A DNA stretch of 64,000 bases from Janthinobacterium saanense. GTDB taxonomy: Bacteria; Pseudomonadota; Gammaproteobacteria; Burkholderiales; Burkholderiaceae_D. The notes beneath the pieces are model-generated. The model was given only the letters and a program-made list of their open reading frames with translations, made no database searches and had not been told where the DNA came from. Location: NCBI RefSeq assembly GCF_014200675.1, contig NZ_JACHCI010000017.1, positions 1-64,000 of the forward strand. Reading direction: 5' to 3'. Positions 1-9,374 of this stretch are shown here, one piece after another. Numbering within the stretch: the first letter of the stretch is position 1; each line of letters starts with the position of its first letter. A program made the position numbers and the translations under genes.

Positions 1-300
1 GACGTGCTGTGCAAGCAGCTGGCGATCGAGCACCGCCTGATTCCGCCACGCCATCCGCAGACCAACGGCATGGTCGAACGCTTCAATGGCCGCATCAGCG
101 AGATCGTCAACCAGACCCGTTTCGCTTCCAGGGCCGAGCTTGAATCGACGCTGCGCAATTACCTCAAAATCTATAACCACAACATTCCACAACGCGCTTT
201 GAATAATGAAACGCCGGTGCAGGCGATGAAGAAATGGCAGGCGGAAAAGCCGGAATTATTCGTTAAACGCGTTTATAACCAAGCGGGTCTTGACAGGTAG
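1..300 (+). CDS. IS481-like transposase, C-terminal fragment (cut by window edge)
   Basis: The reading frame is open from the first base and ends at TAG 298-300, so the N-terminus lies outside the window. The visible 99 residues are the end of a DDE integrase core: the segment HPQTNGMVERFNGRI carries the last catalytic glutamate. It is followed by the typical tail with paired aromatic residues (NYLKIYNHNIPQ) and the TPxQA motif near the C-terminus. This pattern is usual for IS481/IS3-type transposases acting on their own element ends. Whether the copy is intact cannot be judged. No clear terminal inverted repeat was found in the 140 bases that follow. Confidence 0.8.
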   Translation, partial: DVLCKQLAIEHRLIPPRHPQTNGMVERFNGRISEIVNQTRFASRAELESTLRNYLKIYNHNIPQRALNNETPVQAMKKWQAEKPELFVKRVYNQAGLDR

Positions 301-441
301 GAACTATTATTCTGCTACCCGGTAGCCGCTGATACGCCACGCAGAGGGCGATTCAAGGTGTGAGGTGATGCATCGTGCCCACCCACACTGGCTGCAGCGC
401 ATTCCCCCGGGGTGCGCGCGGGATTCCGCAGCGGGGGACAC

Positions 442-2004
442 ATGAAGCAGTTGCAGCATCCATGGGTGCGCTTTCTGGTATGCACACTCGCAGCCATTGT
501 CCTGGCCTGTTGCCTGATTTATTTATTGCAGCTGGCGACATCCAACCCACTTTCCCCCTATCTGATCGCCGTGCTGGCCGCGCTGCTTGGCGCCGCAGTG
601 CTGGCGCTGGCCGGCCGGCCCCGTGGCGGCGATGATTTACGCCACTTTGCCGATACGGTGGGGCATGCCATCGACGACATCATGATCGGTGCGGCCGAAA
701 CCTCGTACTTTGTCGATTCCGTCAAAAAGAAGGTGGAGCTGGACGTACAGACGGCCAGCGATATCGCCGACAGTTCTGAACAGAATGCCCGCACCACGGA
801 AAAGATTGCCGCCAATGCCGAACGGGCCGCTACCGTGGCCGCTGGCGTGCGGGTGGAAAGCGTGGCGGCGCGGGCCGAGGTCGATCAGGGATTGAAGCGC
901 ATCAATAGTGCGCGCCAGCATGCGCAAGACGCGTCCAGCGCGATGTTGAGCCTGCAGGAAAAATCCAGACGCATCAGCGGTTTCACGCAAGCCATTTCCG
1001 ATATTTCCGCGCGCACCAATCTGCTGGCGCTGAACGCCGCCATCGAGGCGGCGCGGGCCGGTGAACATGGCCGTGGTTTTGCCGTGGTGGCCGGGGAAGT
1101 GCGGCAATTGGCGCAACGCACCAAGGAAGCCAGCGATGAAATCAGCCTGATGGTGCGCGAAATCACGGAACAATCCGAAAAAGCCGCGCGCGGCATGCAA
1201 TCGCTGGCGGCCGGCGTGACGGAAGCGGCGCGCAATGTGGAAAGCGTGCATGGTTCACTGAGCCATATCGAGCAGTCGTCGGGCGTGTCGGAAGACGAGA
1301 TCGGCCAGATCGCCCGCGCCTCGCGTGAACACGTGGACACCACGCAAGTGATTGCCGACGCCATCGTGCAGATACGCGACAGCATGTTGTCGACCAATGG
1401 CGAATTGCCACGTGCCACGCAATCGGCAATGGCGCTGGCGGAACGGGCCGAAGTGATCGCCAGCGCCATGGGCGATTCGTCGATCGCCACCCCGCACGAC
1501 GCCATCCGCATCGCCGCCCAGCGCGCCGCGCACGAGGTGGGCCGCTTGTTCGAGCAGGCTATCGCTGGCGGCAAGATTACGCGGGAAGCTTTGTTCGACC
1601 GCCATTACCGCGCCATCCCGAACACCGATCCGCCCAAGCACAACACCCAATTTGACGCTTTTACAGACCGGGTGCTGCCCGATTTGCAGGAAAGCTTGCT
1701 TGCTGCACTGCCGCAACTGGCGTATGCGGGCGCCGTCGACAACAATGGCTACTTCCCCACACACAACAAGAAATTTTCACAGCCGCTGACGGGCGACTAC
1801 GAGCACGACATCGTGCATAACCGTACCAAGCGCATCTTCAGCGACCGCACGGGCAGCCGCTGCGGCAGCAATACCAAGGCGTTTTTATTGCAGACGTATA
1901 AGCGCGACACCGGCGAGGTCATGCATGACCTGTCGGCGCCGATTTATGTCGATGGCAAGCACTGGGGCGGTTTCCGGATGGGTTACCGCTCCAGTGTGGG
2001 CTGA
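442..2004 (+). CDS. Methyl-accepting chemotaxis protein with C-terminal Cache-like domain
   Basis: A 520-residue membrane chemoreceptor. I chose the ATG at 442 ([10 protein letters not shown]) over the upstream GTG at 412 because it follows a GGGGGA ribosome-binding stretch and begins the first hydrophobic segment. Two membrane helices (about residues 10-30 and 35-52) enclose almost no periplasmic loop, so it probably does not sense outside the cell. The MCP signalling hairpin is clear around residues 185-235 ([20 protein letters not shown]). The last ~150 residues form a separate globular domain with [23 protein letters not shown] and WGGFRMGYR. This Cache-like module is known at the C-terminus of some proteobacterial receptors. 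The ligand is unknown. It stands alone, with no che genes nearby. Confidence 0.85.
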   Translation: MKQLQHPWVRFLVCTLAAIVLACCLIYLLQLATSNPLSPYLIAVLAALLGAAVLALAGRPRGGDDLRHFADTVGHAIDDIMIGAAETSYFVDSVKKKVELDVQTASDIADSSEQNARTTEKIAANAERAATVAAGVRVESVAARAEVDQGLKRINSARQHAQDASSAMLSLQEKSRRISGFTQAISDISARTNLLALNAAIEAARAGEHGRGFAVVAGEVRQLAQRTKEASDEISLMVREITEQSEKAARGMQSLAAGVTEAARNVESVHGSLSHIEQSSGVSEDEIGQIARASREHVDTTQVIADAIVQIRDSMLSTNGELPRATQSAMALAERAEVIASAMGDSSIATPHDAIRIAAQRAAHEVGRLFEQAIAGGKITREALFDRHYRAIPNTDPPKHNTQFDAFTDRVLPDLQESLLAALPQLAYAGAVDNNGYFPTHNKKFSQPLTGDYEHDIVHNRTKRIFSDRTGSRCGSNTKAFLLQTYKRDTGEVMHDLSAPIYVDGKHWGGFRMGYRSSVG

Positions 2005-2008
2005 GGAG

Positions 2009-2989
2009 TTAATCGACGTGCGGCTTGGCGGCCACGCCGCCGCCTGCAGCCGTGGCCGAGCGCAAGGTGGCCGTATTCATGCCTTCCAGGTGGTTGCGCA
2101 GCCATTTGTGGGCTGGGCTGCGGGCGTCGCGTTCATGCCATAGCATGTCCAGGTGGACGGCCGGCAAGGCCAGCGGCAAGTCCTTGTACAGCAGCGAGTC
2201 GGTCATGCCCGTCGAAGCGATCAAGTGACGCGGCAAGACGGTGATCAGGTCGGAGTTGGCGACGACTTTGCCGGCCGTAAAGAATTGATTCACCGTCAGC
2301 AAGATGCGTCGTTCGCGGTGGATTTGCGCCAGCGCTTCATCGACCAGGCCATGGGCGCGGCCGGAAAAGCTGACCAGCAAGTGATTCGCTGCGCAGTAAT
2401 TGTCCAGGGTCAGGTCCACCTTGGCCAAAGGATGGCCGCGCCGCATCACGCACACGTATTTACCGGAATACAAACGCTCATGGCGGATAGGCGAGCTGGT
2501 CTCGTACGACAGTTGCGCCGCCACCCCAGGGAAAAAGCCCACCGCCAGGTCGATATCGCCGCGCAGCAGCATCGGACGCGGTTCGCGCGTGGTCAGCGGC
2601 ATCATGCGCACATTCACGCCCGGCGCTTCACTTTCGATCGAACGCATCAAGGACGGCAGCCAGAACGCTGCCGTGGCGTCGGCCATGGCCATGCGGAAGG
2701 TCGCATGGGTTTTCGATACATCGAAGGTTTCCGGCGTGACGGCCGCTTCCAGGCTGGCCAGGGCCGAGCGCACGGAAGGCCACAGCGCTTCGGCGCGCGG
2801 CGTGGGTTTCACGCCGTAGGCCGTGCGGATCAGCAATTCATCACCGAGGCTTTCGCGCAGGCGCTTGATGGCGTTCGAGACCGCCGGCTGCGTCATCGCC
2901 AGGTGGCCGGCTGCGCGCGTCAGGTTTTGTTCCGTCATGACGGCATCGAAAACACGCAGCAAGTTCAGGTCCAGCGTCAAAAAACTCAT
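2009..2989 (-). CDS. LysR-family transcriptional regulator
   Basis: A 326-residue LysR-type regulator. The N-terminal winged helix-turn-helix is at residues 7-65 (LNLLRVFDAVMTEQNLTRAAGHLAMTQ), followed by the periplasmic-binding-like effector domain. The DLNLLRVFDAV opening and the ligand-domain style resemble the NodD/PcpR-like group, which often responds to aromatic compounds, but the effector cannot be read from sequence. It is convergent with the upstream chemoreceptor gene, four bases from its stop. Upstream, an inverted repeat and two direct repeats could be its operator. It is divergent from a small membrane protein gene, the only close candidate target. Confidence 0.9.
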   Translation of the reverse strand: MSFLTLDLNLLRVFDAVMTEQNLTRAAGHLAMTQPAVSNAIKRLRESLGDELLIRTAYGVKPTPRAEALWPSVRSALASLEAAVTPETFDVSKTHATFRMAMADATAAFWLPSLMRSIESEAPGVNVRMMPLTTREPRPMLLRGDIDLAVGFFPGVAAQLSYETSSPIRHERLYSGKYVCVMRRGHPLAKVDLTLDNYCAANHLLVSFSGRAHGLVDEALAQIHRERRILLTVNQFFTAGKVVANSDLITVLPRHLIASTGMTDSLLYKDLPLALPAVHLDMLWHERDARSPAHKWLRNHLEGMNTATLRSATAAGGGVAAKPHVD

Positions 2990-3031
2990 GGAAAGCCCAG
3001 GTAAGAAAGTTGAAATCAGAGAAATAATTTA

Positions 3032-3086
3032 GGAGTGTAAAACGGAGTGTAAACCGCGCCGGGGGCGAATGATTTCACTCGTGAAA
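3032..3086. promoter_or_regulatory. Possible operator between LysR gene and small membrane protein
   Basis: Between the divergent starts lie two direct copies of GGAGTGTAAA (3032-3041 and 3044-3053) and a perfect inverted repeat TTTCAC-tc-GTGAAA (3073-3086). Placement and symmetry suit regulator binding, but the link to the LysR protein is inferred. Confidence 0.35.
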
Positions 3087-3133
3087 AAATATTACAATTC
3101 TCCATTCACGAACCATATAATTGGTATCAGAAA

Positions 3134-3430
3134 ATGGAATTAGATTTATATGTTGCACTGCACTATAGTACGTCAAATTCTATAATGCACTGGATCAGTA
3201 TGTCTACCTTCGCCACCGCCTTTTACGCAGTATCCGCACCCGTGCTGGATATTTCGCTGCTGAACGTCTTGCAGATCGCGCTCGCGATGGTGGCTATCGG
3301 CGCCTTCGCGCTGCTGTTCAAGCCCTTGCTGGTGGGTATTGCACGCGCCATGGTGCTGGTGGTACGCCCTAAACTGAGCCGTGATGAGCGTCTGGCCCAG
3401 CAAGAATTGAAATTCCGCCAGCGCGCCTGA
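3134..3430 (+). CDS. Small hypothetical membrane protein
   Basis: A 98-residue protein I do not recognise. It has a hydrophobic stretch at about residues 24-38 and a stronger one at 40-72, then a basic, charged tail (RPKLSRDERLAQQELKFRQRA), suggesting two membrane passes with a cytoplasmic C-terminus. No strong ribosome-binding site precedes the ATG at 3134. In-frame ATGs at 3185 and 3200 are alternatives and would keep both hydrophobic segments. It lies divergently from the LysR gene and convergently with the Chalcone-isomerase-like gene, whose end is only four bases away. Confidence 0.55.
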   Translation: MELDLYVALHYSTSNSIMHWISMSTFATAFYAVSAPVLDISLLNVLQIALAMVAIGAFALLFKPLLVGIARAMVLVVRPKLSRDERLAQQELKFRQRA

Positions 3431-3434
3431 TCAA

Positions 3435-4034
3435 TCAGGCCGCTTCACCGAGCAGATGCGCACGCAAGGTGGTGTCTGCGGGATGGGCGCCTATCCAGAT
3501 TTTCAGTAGCGCATTGTAGAAAGCCAGGTCGGGCACCGCATCGCCCAGTTGCTTGCCATTCAGCCTGCACACCGTCCCGCCCTCTTCCGGCAACCAGTCC
3601 ACCGTCAGCACATCGCCTTTTTTCAAGCCTGGCACCATGCCAAATAGCGCACCGAATTGCATGGTTTGATTGAGCAGCCGCGTACGGTCGGCCTGGTCGG
3701 AACTGTGATCGAGTCCTTGCGTGAACGCATGGCCCAGATCTTCCGAGCTGATATCGCGCAGCATGACGATTTCCAGCCGGCGCGGGCCGGGCAGCGCCAG
3801 CACATCGGCCAGCTGGTTTTTCTTTTCCGGTAAGTACAGCGCGATGGTGTACACCTGGAACACGATCTTGTAGCGTACGCCAGCGCCATTGAGTTTCAGT
3901 GCATGGCTACCCAATTGCACAGTGTCATCGAGCTTGACGCCGCCCACCTCGACCGCCAGCGCGGATTGCAGCATGGCGCCGCCCAGGCACAATACCGCCA
4001 GGCGACGAACGAACAGGGACTTGTTGCCGTGCAT
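3435..4034 (-). CDS. Chalcone isomerase-like exported protein
   Basis: A 199-residue protein with an N-terminal signal peptide (about residues 1-27, ending LQSALA) and the body of the Chalcone_3/chalcone isomerase-like family: VEVGGVKLDDTVQLGSHALKLNGAGVRYK, then VFQVYTIALYLPEKK and a C-terminal ALLKIWIG segment. Bacterial members are periplasmic. They share the fold of plant chalcone isomerase and fatty-acid-binding relatives but usually lack a demonstrated isomerase activity, so a lipid or ligand-binding role is as likely. It lies downstream of the ferredoxin gene on the same strand, about 110 bases away. Confidence 0.8.
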   Translation of the reverse strand: MHGNKSLFVRRLAVLCLGGAMLQSALAVEVGGVKLDDTVQLGSHALKLNGAGVRYKIVFQVYTIALYLPEKKNQLADVLALPGPRRLEIVMLRDISSEDLGHAFTQGLDHSSDQADRTRLLNQTMQFGALFGMVPGLKKGDVLTVDWLPEEGGTVCRLNGKQLGDAVPDLAFYNALLKIWIGAHPADTTLRAHLLGEAA

Positions 4035-4144
4035 CTACTGCCTCCAGAGAAATCACTGCGCTGAGTACATCAGTCTACAGTGTAAAACAGTTGGCAGAAG
4101 CTGGCGCGATGTTGCGGTAAGGAACGCTGGCGCTGGAAAGCGGA

Positions 4145-4959
<815 letters not shown>

Positions 4960-5023
4960 TTATGCCTCAAATTGGTGTGTCGCCTTGGGCCAGGGCCTGA
5001 TTTTGCCTAAATTATAGGCAGAT

Positions 5024-5683
5024 TCAGGCTGTTGTCGCTACTTTGTTGCAAGTTAGCAAATGATAGTAGACCGTGCCTGCTTTATCGGCGCGGATGACTT
5101 CCCACGGCGCCATCCAGTCCGGTTGTTCGAATTCATTGTTCTCATCGAACACCAGCGACAAGCCCGATTCCGCATACACCATGCCGCCTTCTTTCAGCAG
5201 CGCGCGGCACAGGGGCAAGACCTTGGCCAGGAAATCTTGCTGGTAGGGCGGGTCGAGGAAGATCAGGTCGAAACGCTGGCCGCGTGCCGCCAGGCCTTGT
5301 GCCGTCAGCAAGGCGTCGCCGCGCAGCAATTGCACATTTTCAGCGCGCAACTTGGTCTTGTTTTCTTCCAGCTGGCGTATCACGGGCGTATGCGTGTCGA
5401 CCATGATGACGGATGCGGCGCCACGGCTGGCTGCCTCGAAGCCGAGTGCGCCGCTGCCGGCGAACAAGTCCAGCACCTGGGCGTTGGCCCAGTCGCCATC
5501 GCGCAAGTGGTTGATCCAGTTAAACAAGGTTTCGCGCACCCGGTCTGGCGTGGGACGCAAGCCCAGTGCCTGTAAAACAGGCAGTACCGAGCGTTTCCAT
5601 TGTCCGCCGATGATGCGCACCTGGTTCGGTGGCGGCGCGTGGTGGACGGGGACTTTGGCGGGTTTTTTGATCTTCTTTTGCAT
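5024..5683 (-). CDS. rsmD: 16S rRNA (guanine(966)-N(2))-methyltransferase
   Basis: RsmD methylates G966 of 16S rRNA in the 30S subunit using S-adenosylmethionine. The 219-residue protein has a basic N-terminal extension (MQKKIKKPAKVPVHH). Then come VRIIGGQWKRSVL, the RPTPDRVRETLFNWI motif, the SAM-binding motif DLFAGSGALGFEAASRG around residue 70, and the catalytic DPPY around residue 145. Length and motif order are normal. It lies about 100 bases upstream of coaD in the same direction, as in many proteobacteria where rsmD, coaD and the ferredoxin gene are neighbours. Confidence 0.95.
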   Translation of the reverse strand: MQKKIKKPAKVPVHHAPPPNQVRIIGGQWKRSVLPVLQALGLRPTPDRVRETLFNWINHLRDGDWANAQVLDLFAGSGALGFEAASRGAASVIMVDTHTPVIRQLEENKTKLRAENVQLLRGDALLTAQGLAARGQRFDLIFLDPPYQQDFLAKVLPLCRALLKEGGMVYAESGLSLVFDENNEFEQPDWMAPWEVIRADKAGTVYYHLLTCNKVATTA

Positions 5684-5772
5684 GGGATTTCTTCAATTCA
5701 ATGGCGGCCACTATAGCATATGGCCCCTCGCCCACCGGCAGCGCCCCCTGCTGGCGCTGCTTGTCAGCTCCC

Positions 5773-6669
5773 CTATCTGGCTTGCGTCGCCAGAGTATTG
5801 AAATCGTCGATCCAGCCCTGCATGCGCTTGATGGCGTGGGCTTTTTGCGCGGGCGTGGCCAGCTGGATGGCGGTCAGCACAAACTGTGCCGTGCTGTTTT
5901 CATAGGCGTCAAAGAAAGGTTTGCGCTCGGAATGATCGAGGCGCTCGAAACTGTCCTTGATCAAGCTATTGATCAGGATCACGGTGGCTTCCTTGCTGAG
6001 CTTTTCCTGCTGCACTTTCTTGACCAGGTTCAAGACATTTTGCTGGCGCCGCATGCGTTCATCGAGCCAGATATCGTTGTCGAGCGGGCGCGCATCCGAG
6101 GCCTTGCGCAGAGTTGCTTCCTGCTCGCTGCTGAAGCTGCCAAACCACAGCTCGAATTGCTCCATGGCTTTTTTATAGCGCAGCTTCTGGCGCTTTTCCT
6201 GGTCGCCGCTCAGGTATTTCTTGCGGTAATCCTCATTGTTGGACTTGAATTTCTTTTCCATCTGCGCGATCTGCTCGGGTTTCAGCGAGCGGGCCAGGTC
6301 GGCCAGTTCCGGCGCCGCCTTCAGCAGCAGGGTTTGCGTGCGTTGCTTGACTTCCGTGTAGTCGCTGAGCAAGTCTGCCTGCGTGACATTGCCCTGCAAT
6401 TGCTTCTGGCCGGTACGCAAGATTTCCACATAATCCTTCAACTGCGTCTTGCGGTGCCAGTCGAACAGCTTGCCGATATCGTCGCGCACCCAGTCCTTCT
6501 GGTCGCGGTCCAGATCGACATAAGCGTTCAGCCACCAGTACAGCACGGTGTCGCCATTGTTATAGGCCAGGCGCAAACCGCTGCACGCCGTCATGACGAC
6601 CAGCAGCAGCGCCAGCACCGCATAAGTAAAGCGGTTGGAACAGGGAGTCTGCGTGTTAAAATTTTTCAT
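5773..6669 (-). CDS. DUF6279 family lipoprotein
   Basis: A 298-residue outer-envelope lipoprotein of unknown function. ATG 6669 (MKNFNTQ) is chosen because it precedes the signal peptide directly. The lipobox is LLLVVMTAC-S near residue 30. The mature part opens with LRLAYNNGDTVLYWWLNAYVDLDRDQK, the signature of the DUF6279 family, and is then almost entirely helical and charged (RKKYLSGDQEKRQKLRYKKAMEQF), probably coiled coil. It is divergent from glmU, with only 24 bases between the two start codons. The promoters must therefore overlap each other or the neighbouring coding sequence. Confidence 0.85.
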   Translation of the reverse strand: MKNFNTQTPCSNRFTYAVLALLLVVMTACSGLRLAYNNGDTVLYWWLNAYVDLDRDQKDWVRDDIGKLFDWHRKTQLKDYVEILRTGQKQLQGNVTQADLLSDYTEVKQRTQTLLLKAAPELADLARSLKPEQIAQMEKKFKSNNEDYRKKYLSGDQEKRQKLRYKKAMEQFELWFGSFSSEQEATLRKASDARPLDNDIWLDERMRRQQNVLNLVKKVQQEKLSKEATVILINSLIKDSFERLDHSERKPFFDAYENSTAQFVLTAIQLATPAQKAHAIKRMQGWIDDFNTLATQAR

Positions 6670-6693
6670 ATTCTCAACTGGTAAATACGGACT

Positions 6694-8070
6694 ATGAACG
6701 TTGTCATTCTCGCCGCCGGCATGGGCAAGCGCATGCAATCTGCCCTGCCCAAAGTATTGCATCCGCTGGCGGGCAAGCCGCTGCTGTCGCACGTGATCGA
6801 TACGGCGCGCAGTCTGGCGCCGTCCAAATTATGCGTCATTTATGGACATGGGGGCGCAGCGGTGCTGAAGTTGCTGGAGCAATACAATGCCACGCACGAG
6901 CTGCCGATTGCCGCTGCCGAACAGGCGCAGCAGCTGGGCACCGGCCATGCCGTCCAGCAAGCGCTGCCTTTGCTCGATGACCACGTGCCGACGCTGATAC
7001 TGTATGGCGACGTGCCGCTGACCAGCGCCGTTTCCCTACAGCACCTGGTTCAAGCGGCTGGCCGCGACAAGCTGGCGATTTTGACGGTGGAACAGGATGA
7101 TCCCTTCGGCCTGGGCCGCATCGTGCGCGAAGACGGCGCCATCGTGCGCATCGTCGAAGAAAAAGACGCGACCAATGCCGAGCGTGCCATCCGTGAAATC
7201 AATAGCGGCATCATGGTCGCGCCGACCGTGCAACTGAAGAAGTGGCTGTCGGCCTTGTCGAACAACAATGCGCAAGGCGAATATTATCTGACCGACATCG
7301 TGGCCCAGGCCGTGGCAGACGGCGTGACCGTCACCTCGGCCCAGCCTGGCGCCGTGTGGGAAGTTGCCGGCGTCAACAGCAAGGTGCAACTGGCCCAGCT
7401 GGAACGCATCCACCAGAACAATATCGCGCAAGCCCTGCTCGAACGTGGCGTGACCCTGCTCGACCCGGCCCGCATCGACGTGCGTGGCGAACTCATTTGC
7501 GGGCGCGATGTCACCATCGACGTCGGTTGCGTATTCGAAGGCCTGGTGGAACTGGGCGACGGCGTGCGCGTGGGCGCCAATAACGTGCTGGTCAATGCCA
7601 AGGTGGCGGCTGGCGCGCACATCAAGCCGTTCTGCCATATCGAAGACGCGGTGGTTGGCGCCGGTTCCCTGATCGGCCCTTACGCGCGCTTGCGTCCCGG
7701 TACCGTGCTGGCCGAAGAAGTGCACATCGGTAACTTCGTCGAAGTCAAGAATAGCCAGATCGCTGCCCGCAGCAAGGCCAACCATCTCGCCTACATCGGC
7801 GACGCCACCATCGGTTCGCGCGTCAACGTGGGCGCCGGCACCATCACCTGCAATTACGATGGCGTCAACAAGTTCCGCACGGTCATCGAAGACGATGCCT
7901 TCATCGGCAGCGACAGCCAGCTGATCGCGCCGGTCACGGTGGGCAAAGGCGCGACCCTGGGCGCCGGCACCACCCTGTCGAAAGACGCGCCAGCGGGCAA
8001 GCTGACTGTCTCGCGCGCCAGGCAAGTGACGATCGAAGGCTGGACCCGTCCGGTCAAGATCGCCAAGTAA
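6694..8070 (+). CDS. glmU: Bifunctional GlmU: glucosamine-1-P acetyltransferase / UDP-GlcNAc pyrophosphorylase
   Basis: GlmU acetylates glucosamine-1-phosphate and couples the product to UTP, giving UDP-GlcNAc for peptidoglycan and LPS. The 458-residue protein shows the uridylyltransferase motif [18 protein letters not shown] at residues 5-22, YGDVPL near residue 106, and a left-handed beta-helix of hexapeptide repeats in the C-terminal half. The helix contains [11 protein letters not shown] and [12 protein letters not shown] with the acetyltransferase active-site histidine. Length is standard. A strong terminator follows. glmS, the first enzyme of the same pathway, lies 1.3 kb downstream in the same direction, separated by a non-coding block and an AsnC-type regulator. 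Confidence 0.97.
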   Translation: MNVVILAAGMGKRMQSALPKVLHPLAGKPLLSHVIDTARSLAPSKLCVIYGHGGAAVLKLLEQYNATHELPIAAAEQAQQLGTGHAVQQALPLLDDHVPTLILYGDVPLTSAVSLQHLVQAAGRDKLAILTVEQDDPFGLGRIVREDGAIVRIVEEKDATNAERAIREINSGIMVAPTVQLKKWLSALSNNNAQGEYYLTDIVAQAVADGVTVTSAQPGAVWEVAGVNSKVQLAQLERIHQNNIAQALLERGVTLLDPARIDVRGELICGRDVTIDVGCVFEGLVELGDGVRVGANNVLVNAKVAAGAHIKPFCHIEDAVVGAGSLIGPYARLRPGTVLAEEVHIGNFVEVKNSQIAARSKANHLAYIGDATIGSRVNVGAGTITCNYDGVNKFRTVIEDDAFIGSDSQLIAPVTVGKGATLGAGTTLSKDAPAGKLTVSRARQVTIEGWTRPVKIAK

Positions 8071-8094
8071 GATCGCCAGGTAAATTGGTACAGC

Positions 8095-8128
8095 GCCGCC
8101 AGCCTACACGGGCTGGCGGCTTTTTTTT
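8095..8128 (+). terminator. Rho-independent terminator of glmU
   Basis: A perfect 10-bp stem GCCGCCAGCC / GGCTGGCGGC (8095-8104 and 8111-8120) with a six-base loop, followed by eight T residues (8121-8128), 24 bases after the glmU stop. Confidence 0.93.
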
Positions 8129-8142
8129 GCCTTCAGACTGCC

Positions 8143-8706
8143 TGTGGGTAAGCTTGTGGAAATGATGCTGACAAGTCGGGATAACTTGAGGGGTTTATCT
8201 ATTCTTTCTTCTGGGTATTATTTCCCATTGTGGATAAACATGTGAACAAGCGCCCGTATAAGTGATGGATAAGGCTTGTATAAGCACTGTAGAAGTGGTG
8301 TAAAAGCAGTGGAAAAAATGGGATAAGTTTGCTGCGCTTAGCCTGCCATTCGCCTTGCTGTCCTTGCTATGATCAGCACAAAATCACTGCCTGAATTTGC
8401 GCATCTGCAATGTGGATAAGCTTGTGCGTAATTACTGGATAATCGATGAATAACTTGTAAGCTATTGAATTGGCTGTATATTTTAGCTTGTATGGCGTAT
8501 CGCCCTTGTGGGTAAATCTGTGTACAAGCCTGTGATTAGCATGTGGGCAAGCAGCGGATAAGATGGGATAACTTACTACTGCCAGCTTACCCATGATTTT
8601 TCCACAGGGCACTTTTTAGCATGGCTGAGGCTGCAGTGTCGTGAGGCGCTGTGTATGCCTGTGGATAAGATTGTGCATAAGGTGGCTAACAAGCCGGGAT
8701 AACTTG
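8143..8706. other. Cluster of DnaA-box-like 9-mers in non-coding DNA
   Basis: The 600 bases between glmU and the AsnC-type gene have no convincing reading frame but hold a degenerate repeat array. TGTGGATAA, the complement of the DnaA box TTATCCACA, occurs exactly at 8229-8237, 8411-8419 and 8660-8668. TGTGCATAA (TTATNCACA type) is at 8672-8680. TTTTCCACA is on the other strand at 8598-8606. One-mismatch forms are at 8143-8151, 8423-8431 and 8507-8515. A companion motif GGGATAACTT recurs at 8178, 8565 and 8696. The copies form a looser unit of about 50 bases. A DnaA-titrating or replication-control locus is possible. No dnaA, dnaN or parAB genes are nearby, so it is not obviously oriC. Confidence 0.6.
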
Positions 8707-8730
8707 CCAGCGCTCTTGCCTGGGATGCGA

Positions 8731-9213
8731 TTACACGGCGATGCGCGTCTCGAACTTGCTGCGGAAGGTAGAAAAATACGCTTTCACATTGCGCACATTG
8801 GCGTGCGTGGCAAACAGCCGGTGCGCCAGCGCATGGTAGGCGGGCATGTCGGCCACCTGCACGATCAGCACGAAGTCCGGCCCCGGCGAGACGCGGTAGC
8901 ATTGCAGTACGGCAGCTTCCTGGGCCACCAGCTGTTCGAATTGCTCCATGCGCTCAAACGCCTGCACATCGAGCGTGATTTCCACGATGGCGCTCAAGCG
9001 TGCGCCCACCATGTGCGGCGCGACGATGGCCACTTGCCGCTCGATCACGCCGCTTTCCGTCAAATGTTTGACGCGCCGCAGACAAGTTGGCGCCGACACA
9101 TGAACTTCTTGCGCCAGCTCACTATTGGTTTGCGTTGCATCAACTTGCAAGGCATTCAGGATGCGACGATCAATATCGTCCAGGGTGATGGTACTAGTGG
9201 CTGGGCTGTTCAT
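8731..9213 (-). CDS. AsnC/Lrp-family transcriptional regulator
   Basis: A 160-residue Lrp/AsnC regulator. The N-terminal helix-turn-helix covers residues 10-60 (LDDIDRRILNALQVDATQTN, then SAPTCLRRVKHLTESGVI). The C-terminal ligand-binding RAM domain follows (ILQCYRVSPGPDFVLIVQV-like segment, here VLQCYRVSPGPDFVL). These proteins form octamers, usually bind an amino acid, and commonly repress themselves. A perfect inverted repeat 35 bases upstream of the start fits autoregulation. It is divergent from glmS, but a link to amino-sugar synthesis is only positional. Confidence 0.93.
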   Translation of the reverse strand: MNSPATSTITLDDIDRRILNALQVDATQTNSELAQEVHVSAPTCLRRVKHLTESGVIERQVAIVAPHMVGARLSAIVEITLDVQAFERMEQFEQLVAQEAAVLQCYRVSPGPDFVLIVQVADMPAYHALAHRLFATHANVRNVKAYFSTFRSKFETRIAV

Positions 9214-9247
9214 GAGTTTGATGAATTTAAAAAGAAAATCACGTTAA

Positions 9248-9264
9248 ATGAAATAATATTTCAT
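9248..9264. promoter_or_regulatory. Inverted repeat in the asnC-type / glmS divergent region
   Basis: ATGAAAT-aat-ATTTCAT, perfect 7-bp arms, sits in AT-rich DNA 35 bases upstream of the AsnC-type start and 110 bases upstream of glmS. A partial copy (ATGAAATATTT) follows at about 9277. AT-rich palindromes of this kind are typical Lrp-family targets. Confidence 0.5.
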
Positions 9265-9374
9265 CGTTAAATATACATGAAATATTTGGTCAAAAGTGAC
9301 TGGATTTAGAAAGCTTATTTCATACGCTCTGCTTTAGCATGCCTGCATTCACCATTTTCTAACGCGAGGTTTCC

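Noticed and set aside
8143-8706. CRISPR array
   Set aside because: The repeats are short and degenerate, and there are no uniform spacers or cas genes; DnaA-type boxes explain the pattern better.
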